Source: Dicaeum eximium
Lineage: Eukaryota; Chordata; Aves; Passeriformes; Dicaeidae
Assembly (NCBI GenBank): GCA_013396995.1
Contig: VWZP01008285.1
Location: 186,833 to 250,832 of the forward strand
Reading direction: 5' to 3'
Length of the DNA stretch: 64,000 nt
Under the pieces are notes generated by a model. The model made no database searches. It was not told the origin of the DNA and saw only the letters and a list, made by a program, of their open reading frames with translations. How positions within the stretch are numbered: the first letter of the stretch is position 1; each line of letters begins with the position of its first letter. Below are positions 11,925 through 23,644 of this stretch, one piece after another. Both the position numbers and the translations under genes were made by a program.

Positions 11925-14900
11925 TCTGGGGAAGAATTAACCAGATGGAAGTCAAGCTGGAAGCCATAATATCAGTTTTTATCCTGGAGTCAGGTACTTA
12001 CTCCAGACAGTTCAAGACACCTGGTTTCAGTGCTGAAAACCAGACTAATCTCTCACATTTGCTAATAAAGAGCTCAGTGTTCTGGAATAGAAAGATTGGA
12101 GCTCCTGCAGGAGTCCCTCTCTTGTAACTCTGTAGCAGGATCTAGCTGACTAGATACCATTTCTTGATTGCAAGCAAGGTACAACCATCTTAAAAACCTT
12201 GAAATAACTCCACGATCAAAAAAACCCCAAGGAGAATGCATTTATAAAAAACATCAAAAGTACTGCATTTGATATATTTTATTCTACACTAAGTTTATCT
12301 TTAAACAAAAAGGTTACAAAGGTAAACACTGTCTCAATTTTAACACCATAGTTACAGAGAAACCTATTGACTGATGTTCTCTGCCCTCCCCCTTTCTAAT
12401 TTTACAAATGCCTTCATTTTGGAAGGGGGAAGGGACAGGCAATAATGAAATAAAAAAAAAAGAGATGTAACTGCAGTGTCTGACTGCTGGGAAATAAATG
12501 TATCCCATTGATTTCTCCATATGCCACATTTCAGCATAGTGGCTGCCTTTTTACCTGTGCGTGAATTAAAAAATTGTTGTAGAGGCAGTGAAGGCCCAGC
12601 CTTGCCATTGCCCTTGTCTCATGGGGTTTATGCAGAGGGCAGGATCAGATGTGGCTGATCTCACATCTTGTCCTGCTCTGAGTTGTAACATCATCACAAC
12701 TTCAGAGCACACAATGTGTGGGACCAGTGAGTGTCATTGCCTGACTTGGCCTGTGAGAAACCTGGAAATATCAGCGTGTCCAGTTCCGTTCTTCCTTGTT
12801 TGTGCTTTCTCTGCAGTCTTCTGTCCCAACCTTGAATGTTGCCATAGCGTTTCAGAAAGCTGCTTCATGTGAAAATGGCCTGGCCTCTCCTAATTACAAT
12901 AGCTCCTTGTTCTGCTGCCAAGAAAATAGCATCATCAGCTACTTGTATTATACAGAATATTACAGAATAAAGACAACAACAGAGATGCACTGTTATTTTT
13001 CCTTCCTTATATCCTGCCTTGTGACAGGAATCCCTCCCCCTGCTAAGTTAATTGGTTAACAATAAACAAAGATGCTTTTAACAGCTGTTTCACTATAGCC
13101 TCTGTCCTCTGTGGAGAGTAATACACTAGAACCATGATAATATTTAATACTGGATTACTATCATAGTTTTGGTTTTTTTAGTAAACTTTATTTGACTTAT
13201 AACCTCTCCTAAACAGAGTTGATACCCTTTTCTTGCATTTATGAAGCATCTACAACCCAAATATTAAAGAATAGCTTAAATAATTTTTTAAACTGTTTCA
13301 TTAACATCAGCAGAGATAATTGTTCACTGAAGAGATACAGGGTCACCACAAAACACCAGAAAAGTGACCAGAAGTAGTTTAACTTGAGGATTTGGGCTTG
13401 CTTCTGCCTTTCATTCCTATTAATAGAAGGTATTGTTTCTCAATGTTTTTGGAAATTATGTAAATGTATTTGGCTGAATATCAAATACTGATTCATTAGA
13501 AACCTTTTTTTAAAAACCTTAGAAAATTCTCTACTTTGCTGATGCAAAATGCTTTGAGGAAAGGGTAAGGACTTCATTTTCCTAGCTGTAGGTCACTAAT
13601 TTTGGTCAACAAAATTAAGATTTTAATTTCCAAGGACTCCCTCTGAGGTCCACAGAGAGGAAGTGGATCTCACAGGGAATTCCTGATCAGAGGTCTATTT
13701 CAGATATTCTGTGCCACCCTTCAGGTGAGGCTTGTGGAGGAGTGGAGAGAGAAAATTGTCTCAGACACTCTCAGCAGTATGTGAGGGGTGGATGTGCCTT
13801 GGTGGTCCCAGTTTTTTCAGTGCTGGAGGCTGGCTGGGGGCTCTCCTGACAGGCTGCCATGCACAGATGGAGAGGGAGGTGCCAGTTTCCACCTGCTGTT
13901 GTGCCCTGTCTCCTCCAGAGCTGCTGCAGAAAGCATGGTGAGTTGGAACATCTTGTGAGTCCAATATCTGAATTGTGGGCCACCAGTTCACAGCCACCTT
14001 TTCTTTGGTGTATCAGTCCATCCTTCCTCTTCTCTTACAGTTTCTCTATTAACACCTGTCTTTTGTTTTTCAAAAATACTGTACATGAGGTATCTGCCAT
14101 TTTGGGGCAAGATCTTGCTCATGCTTACAGCAAGCAAATTACATGACATTAAGTTCTGACTAATGCTTTGTTCCAGTTGTGGTTGTCAGCTGTGGGTGAT
14201 AATGTCTGCATTCAGAAAGCACTGACTCTGCCTTTGCACATGAAGAGTGGTCTCAGGAACATGCTCCAGCACTGCAGCCCCTCTGCCCTGCCACGTGCTG
14301 TCCCCACAGCTGTCTCAGGCTGCCCATGAGGAGCCTGGTCACTTTTTGAGAATGGAGCTGCTCAGCTGTTTGAAGTCGTGGGTGCATATTCACCCATTTC
14401 CAGGATTCAGATATTCAAAACATCACAGTTTTGGATCTACCCAAAACTGGACTTCAGGAGAGTCACCAAGAGACTTCAAGGTGCACTGACTGATTTAGAC
14501 AATTATCTAGGTGGGCACTGACCTCCTGCATCTTTGTGATGAGAGTCCTGCAATTTGATGTTCTTTTGCACTGCTCCATCTTCTTAGTTTTTATTAAACT
14601 TTGATTTAAACAGGATGCTTTAAGTTTCTGGATCTTGAAATTAATTGCTGGATTCTTTAGTATTCATCATTCTCATCCGATAAAATTGCTCAGCTCTTCT
14701 ACAGCAATTGAGACAAAACTTCCTTGATTCTGGAACTTTGGTGGGTTCAGCAGTCAGAAGGATACTGTCTCTTCTGATTGTAATGGCTGTGCTGCTGCTT
14801 TTGCTGTCAGTACTGTTTATTTTTATTAATAGATACTACTTCGTTTTGTTCTCAATTAGCCTGGTAGGAAAATATTTAAAGTAGCTGAGAATCAGATTTT

Positions 14901-16252
14901 ACCTAAAGAACATTTCATTTATTGAAGGCTATTTGAAATTACGGGTTTAATGAATGTATTGCAACTTAGCCAATAACCAATAACCTCACCTTCTTTCTGT
15001 GCAGTTCCAGTTCTGCATAACAAAGAGAGGGCCATATGTATCTAGGGGAAACTGAATCACTTAAGCAGAAAATAAAATCTGTCAAAACAATACATAAATG
15101 CTGTACATGCATCTTTTTTAATTGAGTTGGGTAAGTTGAGAGGTTTCCAGTGTATTCTGAATGTCTAATCCCTGAAGCAAGTCAAAAAATGATCTGCCAC
15201 TCCTCAAGCTAAAATACAAGACACGAGTCAAACAATTAGTCCTTTAAAAGTACAGTAAGTATGTGTGAATTGGTGATGGTTTTAGAGCTCCTTGATTCAA
15301 GTCATCTCATGAATTTAGTTTCTTGATTAAGAAATGCTGTATCAGGAGCTTCACTGCCACCCTCCTCACAGAGATGGAACCTAATATGCTAAAGTACAGG
15401 CAGACATGAAAAGGGTTTGAAGTCTACAGAGCTAAGCAGATATGTGCCTGTATCCAAGAGTAGCTCTTATGGTACATTTGGCTTAGCACATGCAAAAGAC
15501 CTCCAATATTTCTATCTTGTGATGAGGGTTTAAAAACCTCCTCTCATAAAGAAAATACTTGAAGGGAGGGGAAGAAGCTTCTTAATGATTCATTTCAGTA
15601 GGTCACTGCCGTGCAGTGGCTCTCAAAGCTGCTATGGATTTTAACATTTTCTTGAGCGCAGCTGGGCTTTCTTTTTTCCCTGGCATTTTTCATTCAGATA
15701 TAATTAGTTGCTAGAGCAATATTACCAGGAATATCTGTAAAGAAATAACTGATGAAGCCATAAAAAAATCTTGAACTAAAGCTTTCCAGAATGACTGCTC
15801 TCATTTTCATGCCTCTGTTCTGAGTGCTCATGAGTCTATCTAGGAACTGTAAATTTAGGGAAAGAAATAGAAAGGTGTATGATGAGTACAGCAGATGGAA
15901 TTAGTGTATCTTTTTAGAGATTCTTTTTCTTAATGCAGCATTATTTCTGTCAAAATTGAAATGCTTTGAAAAATATGCTAAGCTGATGTAAGTCTGTTCA
16001 AAGGAGAACTGATAAAGCATGAAAAAGTCCAGGAAAGAACATTTTGACAATTTTTACAAAATTTTAAAATGTGAAATGTGTTATTTAAAAGAATAAAAGA
16101 AATCTAAATTCTAGGAAATGTTTTGCAGCAACAGAACAACAAAATATATTGGGTTTAAATGGGAAAAAATTGAAATTGGGGAAAAAAAATTCTGTGAAAC
16201 AGAAAATCCAGTTCCTGCCCAGGTCTGTTAAGTGACAATTTCCTAAATCTGC
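11925..16252. other. Intergenic DNA, nothing recognised
   Basis: AT-rich unique sequence with a somewhat richer GC patch at 13700-13960. Frames there overlap on both strands without family resemblance. No exon, RNA gene or transposon can be supported. Confidence 0.6.
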
Positions 16253-16307
16253 AAATACTTTTGATTCATAGAATCATGAGTCATGATTCTGTAAATACTT
16301 TTTGATT
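16253..16307. repeat. Palindrome flanked by a direct repeat
   Basis: The direct repeat aaatacttttgatt (16253-16266) recurs as aaatactttttgatt (16293-16307). Between them is a palindrome with perfect 9-base arms, agaatcatg (16270-16278) and catgattct (16282-16290), around a 3-base loop. The arms resemble the short unit of a CR1 3' tail, in both orientations. Confidence 0.7.
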
Positions 16308-16599
16308 GATGGTTTTAAAGGGAGAGCAGATTCTTAAATGTCAACTCACAAATGCAAGTGGATTAAGATCCCCTGAGCCACCTGCTTGTTTTAGTGGGGA
16401 CGGCTTGATCACTTTGCGGAAGCCCTGTTCCGCATGTTCTCGGAATGGCGCCTCAGCACTGAAGCTTAGTCGTGCTCTTCTCTGAAACTGGCTGAAGAGA
16501 TTTTCCCAAGCTGTAAATATCGATAGTCTCAGACTAATTATGCTTTTGCAAAGCATAAGGCACTCAATTACCTGAAGTGTAGGCTGCTGTTGTGCAGGA

Positions 16600-16868
16600 G
16601 GAAGGGGGAATGTTCAGACTGATGGTGTTTGTTTTCCCAAGTTACATGTGATGGAGCCTGGTGTTCCTGAGGGTAGCTGGACATCTGCCCATGGCTAGTG
16701 GGGAATGAATTTCTTGTTTTGCTTTGCTTGTGCATATGGCTTTTGCTTTCCCCATTAAACTTTTATCTCAACCCACAAGTGTTCTCACTTCTACCCTTCT
16801 GATTCTCTCCCCCATCCACTGAGGGGGAGTGTGTGGCTGTGCAGCGCTTACATGCTGGCTGGGGTTAA
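16600..16868 (+). mobile_element. Solo LTR remnant, avian endogenous retrovirus
   Basis: The wording matches the 3' half of a common bird ERV LTR: 'atttcttgttttgctttgct', then a polyadenylation-type region 'ccattaaacttttatctcaac', then 'gttctcacttctaccc', 'tctcccccatccactgaggg' and the end 'gctggctggggttaaa'. No gag, pol or env sequence lies next to it, so it is a solo or truncated LTR. The left edge is uncertain because the 5' half is diverged. Assignment to a named LTR family needs a library search. Confidence 0.75.
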
Positions 16869-19800
16869 ATTTCTGTATATTTTAAATTGGGTATTACCTT
16901 TGAAGCCTAAAGAACATGTCACATAAGCTGTTACCACATGTCACCAAGGAGTGCTGCAAGACAGGTCTGACTGGGAGCTGGCCAGCGTTGGCAGTGGAAA
17001 GCTGGGAAACTGTTATGATAAAGACCACCTTCAAAACTGGAAGAAGTATTGGTGGAGGCAGAAGCTTTTAGTGTGAAGGAAGCAGAGCCCATTCATTAGC
17101 TCTTCTTGCTATGTAGAAATTCAAACGTGAAATAAAAAGGACTAGTTGTACTATGCAACTCATCGCTGTGCAATGAGCATTGCACCATGCTTTGACTATA
17201 ACATCCACCAAATGTTATAATCATCTATTGGCCAGATTATCTTTTTCCTCAGGGGATTTTGACCTACTTCCTGTTGAAACAGATTTTTCTTGTGTCACAT
17301 CCATGCACTTCCCATCACTCTGTAAGTTGAAGGAGAAATATAGTCTGACAAATTAATTAGCTAGAGTTCTCCTATGTAGGAGACCACGTAGGAGTGTGTA
17401 GACCTTAGAGGAGTATTTATCACCAAATGAACATGTCTGTGTTAGTTCAAAATGCCCTTCAAGCTATGTCTGAATTATTTGTCTTTTCAAATGAGTTACT
17501 CCGTCTTGTGGGTGGACTCAAGAATCTTGTCCTTCATCTTAATTTGTATACAGCAGACTCAGGGCAGAATAGCTTAGTCATATGAAGGAATGCAGATAAC
17601 ACCTCCCTTGTACACCATGCAGAGCTGCTGTAAGCCAAGGAGTTGTACAGGTAACAGACTAGTAAAACCAGGCCTGGGATGTCTACCAAAACAATTGGGT
17701 TGCAAACTCTGCATAGTCAAGTGAAAAATCTAATTTAGCTATTTGTATGGGTTCTTAATCATACATGTAATGTGTACAAGTTCACATTAAAGTTGGTATT
17801 ATTTACATCTTTCAATTCATGCATCTAAATGAACAATGCTTTGCTTAATGCAGCTTTGTTTTTATAAATATCCTCCCATTATGCAGCAACTGAATATTCC
17901 TGTTTTACCTTGGCTTTTGTGTGTGGGAGAGGCACTCTGGAAACTAAATATATCCAGTATTAATTAAACTATGTATCTCGGAAGGACAGCAGGATAATTC
18001 TTCTTTATAGTTTTATAATGAGATTATTCTGAACATGAAAAAAACTCAGCCCTCAGCCAATTCAACATTTTTAGTTCAATTTTAGATCTATCTTTACATC
18101 AGTGAGAGTGAGCAACAACTGGCTCCTGTATTTTACAATCTGGTACTTAGGAAAAAAGACTGTTTTTAAACTGAGTTTTGCAAATACTCAGAAAACAGGA
18201 AGAAACAGTGCAGAGTGAAAGGGGAAATGGAGAACAAAACATGAGGAAATAATAGGCATTTTTGGCACCTAAAGAAATGGGAGGAAGAGAAATGCCTGTG
18301 AAATACAAATCTGAACATGAAAGTCTTGTTGAATCCTGACTTGAAGTATGTTAGATCATAATTTTCCTTCTGTTATGTTTCTTGCCATGTTAATGCCTCA
18401 CATTCCCACATTTGATGGCCTTTGTGCTTACCTCCCTTCCTCGTGCCCCATATGAGCCAGCAAACTTACCCTGGCTCCCCTTGAAGCCCACGAAGCTGGC
18501 ATATCCCATGTTTTGTGCCATGAGCTGTTTGCAGAGGGTTTCCATCATCCAGGATACAGCTGGTGGCTCTGACTCAGAAATGCTGAACACAAGGGCCGAT
18601 TTTTGCTCTCAGCTGTCCTCAGTAACCACAGAAAGGTTTCACTTCTACCTTGGATTCAACACAATCCAAACCTGGAGGTATTGTGAACTAGATGATCTGA
18701 ACTCAATGAACTAGAATTTTCCCACTGAATACTCTCCTTACAAATGGGAGAAGTTCCCAGTTTACTTCACCTGTCACACAGGTACCCTGTTATTCATAAC
18801 TTGTGTTTATTCCTTGAACAAAGTGGTTTAGCTACTCTTGCAGCCCAGGGACAAAGAGGGGGACAGCTTTGCAAATTGTGCTGAGGTTGTTGAGAGGCAG
18901 AACCTCTCCAGCTGTTTTGTCTGTCCTGTCCCTGCCAGAGCTGGCCTGCAGGGGTGGAGCACCTGCACATGTCTCAGCACAGTGTCTTCTTTCTTGGCCC
19001 AAACCAGCTTTTGTCAGCACCTTAAAGAAAATTGCTGGACTTTGCATCCGAGTCATGTGCACACAGCCCCAGCAGCTGCTTTTCTGCGGGGATGGTTTTC
19101 CCTGGCAAACATGTGATAGCAAATTGTGCAGGGCCTAGAAACAGAAAGATGAAACAAATAATGAATTTTCAAAGACTTCCAGACTTTTTTTCCATGATAT
19201 TTCAGAAGTTAGTTCTTAACCCCATATAACAGACAACAGACATCTATCACAAGCATTCTCAACCAAATGAAAAAAATACATGGCAAGCAAGTACCAAAGA
19301 TTACAAATATATATTTTGCAAAACTGCCTGTAATTATGCAAAGTAAATTTTATGCAAAAAGTGGCGCCACCTAAATGGCAACATAACATATGCACACATT
19401 CAAAAAAGACAGTCTTTTCAAACAAACTATTGCCACAGTCATGCAATAGCTTGAGTCTTCAATTACAAGTTAATCTATCCTAGTAAAGTGAATTCTTTAA
19501 TGTGGGGATTGGGGTTTTATGTTTTTCACTACTAAGAGTTTCTACTCTTCCAAGTTCAAACAGTAAAGAGACATTATAGGAGAAGGCAGAGGTATGTCCA
19601 TGTGTGGCAACATGGCAGTACTTTTGCTGCAGCTTTCCACTTGGCAAGGTAAGAAATCCAGTTTTATATGGCTCAGATGCTACCAAAGCAGGCCTATAGC
19701 TAAAGTCTGTTAATTTCTCACCTTAAACTCAGACACAAGGAGTAACTTTTGTACTAGCAACAACCCTGACAGTTATGGTTTTCTCCAAATTACCCTATTT

Positions 19801-22800
19801 TCTGTGTTTCCTGTCAAGCAGAACTGGTCTCATGGCACTGGGCTGCAGTGCTTTGCTGCATACCCAGAGAGAGCAGGACTGTTCCAGCTGGGGCAGTTTA
19901 TATGTGCTGCCTGCTCTTGTACCACAGTGCATTTCTTCACACAGCCTCCCCAGAGAGCTGCACTGAAGTTACAGCACTGTGGTTGAGAGTCAAACTGCCT
20001 TAAAGAATTAGAGGAGGATACAAGTTTATATAGGTTGCAAACCCAGATGTCCATTATCTAGTTGGTGCAATGAACTGGCTTTGTACCTCTTGTGTTTTGA
20101 AAGGTTCCAGAAAAGTCCACGGAAGGGATTTTAGAGGTGCAACAGCTGTGTCAGAACCAGAAGGTGTTGCAACTTCCTAAGTAGTAATAATAGATGGGTT
20201 GATGCCATCCACTTCCCTAGTTTGTCTTTTCCTGCTTTGTCATGAGGGTGTCTGTCTGGAAGGACTAGAAAACAGAAGACTGCTCAGTTTTGAAATATTT
20301 GCAATTGTAAGCAGCCAAGAAGGAAATGAGTGCCTTGACAGAGGCAGAGTGCTTCCCTGCAGTCTGAGTGACAAGCTAGGGTCCAAGCTCCACTATACAG
20401 AAGGGGGAGTAGTGATTTTGAAAGTTAAAAGTCTCATTTGGCCTTCATAAGTTCTCCTGGTCATCTGTGTCAGTCTTAGGGATGTGACTGTCACTAAAGA
20501 CACAGCATTAATGAACCTGAATTTAGATCAGTTAAAAAAATAGTTTTAAAAATATAGCAGACATGAAGAATGGATCAAAATTGAATGTATCAGAAGAAGC
20601 GACATTGATTCTGAGAGAACAGATTCCTTCACCTAGGGCTTTTCAATACTGATTCTGAGGAAACAGATGCCTTCATCTAGGGTCTTTCTAGATGAGTCCT
20701 CAAATCCATGACCACTTGAGCCAAACTGGCTCTACATCCATAAAATCTGGTCTTAAACTAAAGATCCCAGAGCCAAAGTTTTCCTTCCACTGAATTCACC
20801 TAGTGAAGATCCAAACTCATGTCATTGTGTGAATTAGTAAATACACTTATGAATCACAGAACCTTACAAATAGTTGTTGCATTTGCCTATTACATTGATC
20901 CACATGTCTCCTCTGTGGTGACCAGAGTCCACTAAAGAACAATTTGAATTTTTTCATCATATAGCTGAAAGAAAACAACAACAAAACTCCCATATCATAA
21001 AGATGTGTTTACCGGAACTTTTCACCTTACTATAAATGCACAGTTGGTGGATTGGGTAGTCCCGAGTCTCATCCTGTTTCTCTTGCTTGGTCACCATGTG
21101 GAACTTGTATTTCCAGTGCAGCATTGTGACTTTTTGACAGGCCATGAAGGTGTGTTTGCAAAGGAGCTGGGAGCAGCGTGGTGGAACACTGCATCCTGGC
21201 CACTTCCCAGGCTGGATTCTGAACAGCTTCCACACCAGTCACCTGCCTAACCTGGTGCAGAAAGCTGCTTGCCCTCACAGTGTGGGGTTTTCCCAAAGTC
21301 CCTCCTTGTGATTGTATCCTTCTACAGTTAACGCTTTGCCATCCCTGAGCTCTGTTCAGCCATTCCATCTCCCAGCCTTGCTTAACAAAAGTAGAGTGAG
21401 CCCTCAGAATGAACAGCTTTGCCCACATTTCTACATGGACAACTAAACTGTGTAAGACATCACCTCCCTGTAATGCTGACCAGCTAGTGATGATAAACCT
21501 TCTCTGTCTCTGCCTTCACACTTAGCTGATCACTCTCCACCTTTTTCATGTGATGAAATATTTTATTGTCTCAATTTTGTCCATTTTTGTAACAAACACT
21601 TCCATTTGATTTTTGCCTTTGGAGATTTTCTTGTTTCATTGACTCTCTGGAATACTATATTGAGCTTGTTTTAAATTGCAAAGTGTGCCCATGTGTAGTG
21701 TGCCTCAATGAAACATGCATGATCTGCTGTTCTGAATGGCTCCTGCTGTCAGTCTGTACGCAGTGTTTCTGAGGAGCCCGCTGCTCCCAAGTTCCCCAAA
21801 AGCACTAGCTAATGTCACCACTTCAGTTCCTGTCTCCATTTTAAGCCATGGATTCTCCCTCTCCAAAGTTAACCCTTGCTGTAGCTGTTCAGCATGGAGT
21901 CCTAGCTAGTGTAGCACTCCCCCATTCTGCAAGTTCAGTTCCATGGCAGCAAAGCTGACCCTGAGGATGGCTTTCTTTGGAAACATTTACCACATGTGCA
22001 ATAGTGTAAGAAACTGAATAGAGTTTTACCAGTGAATACTAAAGACCATCAATGAAAGTCCCCAATGAGAAGCAAATGCCACTGGAGATCATTTCTCAAA
22101 CAGTCTAACTAATGCAATTTATGACCCTGTCTCATCTCCTCAGGCTCCTGTTTAGCTAATGTGTCATCCTTTCAATCTTATGTTTCACCCCAGCTGTTCA
22201 TGTTTTTACATTTAAAGGCTTTGCATGAGCTGTGCCTGATACTGTAGTAGTAAAGGTCACTAAGCTGACTTTACTATTAGGTGGGTTTCATTTTTATATA
22301 CCAAACGTGATGAGGAAGAGTCACAGTGAAATCTGTTGACAAGATCAGCTTTAAATATTGAACATATTAAATGACTTTGCTTTCAGTTGGTCTTCTCAGG
22401 ACAAGGGGGACTGGAAATCTCATTAGAATATATAAAGTGACAGATTTTGCAGCACCAAGTGTACTCTTGGAGCCCAATATTGTCCCTCATGTGAATACAC
22501 AAAGAGTAAAGTTGCATATTTATTTGGAGCTTGGCCTACAGCTGTGTCTAGAGCAGCCACTGTCAACAGCCACAACCACCCTCAATGCATCTCTAAGAAG
22601 GTTAATAGCAATAAAAGGGTATTAAAGGGCTATTACATATTGATTTAAAAACTTCCTTTTTTTTTCTTTCTGGTAGGTAACCTCCCCAGAATTAATTATT
22701 AAAATGATAACTTTTTAATCACCCATATGAACACTATGCTCAGATAAAAAAAAATCAGATATGTCAGGTAAAATGGTCTGCAACTATCAGCATTATTCTG

Positions 22801-23550
22801 TTCCATTTAGGTAAAGTAGGCTTGCTGGTTAAAACCATGACAAGAAAACAAAACACTTTTGTTTTCTCTTATGCCTTCTGACTTACAAAACTGCTACTGT
22901 TACAGTCAGTAAATGTGGTCAGCCACCATGGATTGTTGAAATAACGTGGAGAATACATGATTTTCTGCCAAAAATATATTTCAGAAAGCATTTAGTTTCT
23001 ATATGCAGGTAAAAAATACAAGATGGTGTGAGCCTGACCATGCACACGTCAGTAATATTTGGTATCTACTTGATTTTTTTTACGTGTATCTTACAGTCAG
23101 TAGTAAGATACAAACCAAACTGATGCTTATTTAAGAAAATGAAGGTCATGTTGTCCCATAACTGGATATGAAAGAGAGGAAACCACTCAGGGAATGTAAA
23201 AATGTAAACATGCAGTTCCTTTTGAGGAAATTTCTACACCCTTTACTCAGTAGTTTGATGTGATCCAGACTGAGAGCTATTAAGTTAAAAAATTATCTTT
23301 AAATAGGCTGAGGGCATGAAAATTTTAGGCTATAAAAATCCTACAAGATCCTATAAAATTCTTTCCTGGGGAAAAAAAATAGAAGCTGTAATTAAATCCT
23401 ACTATGGAAGTCATAATCATTTGTGAGGGACTGCCTGATGTTTTCTTAACTTTTTTACAGGATGAATGCAATGAAACTTGTGCTAATTCTCACCATGGTC
23501 TATAGAAAACTGCCTGTCTACAGCTGAGTTGACTGAAAATTAAGATTTAT
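16869..23550. other. Intergenic DNA, nothing recognised
   Basis: Unique AT-rich sequence. Short open frames cluster at 18390-19140, 19775-20054 and 20957-21428 on both strands, but none shows a recognisable domain. Apart from the small tandem duplication at 20607-20687, no repeat is evident. Confidence 0.6.
20607..20687. repeat. Two-copy tandem duplication, period 44
   Basis: A unit of about 37 bases beginning gattctgag (20607-20643) recurs at 20651-20687 with a few substitutions; both copies include 'ctaggg' near their right end. The divergence suggests an old local duplication. Confidence 0.75.
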
Positions 23551-23644
23551 AATTTAAAAAAAAAAACAAAAAAAACCCAAAAAACCCAAAACAAAACAAA
23601 ACAAAAAACAAACAAACAAAAACCCCCAAAACACACAAAAAAAG
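23551..23644. repeat. A-rich low-complexity tract
   Basis: About 94 bases made almost entirely of A with interspersed C (AAAAC/AAAC/AACCC types). It may be a decayed poly-A tail or simple repeat; no retrotransposed gene is recognisable immediately to its left. Confidence 0.9.

Noticed and set aside
18390..19138. Cluster of frames of 65-100 codons on both strands
   Set aside because: No domain or pseudogene recognised; the sequence is only slightly richer in GC than its surroundings.
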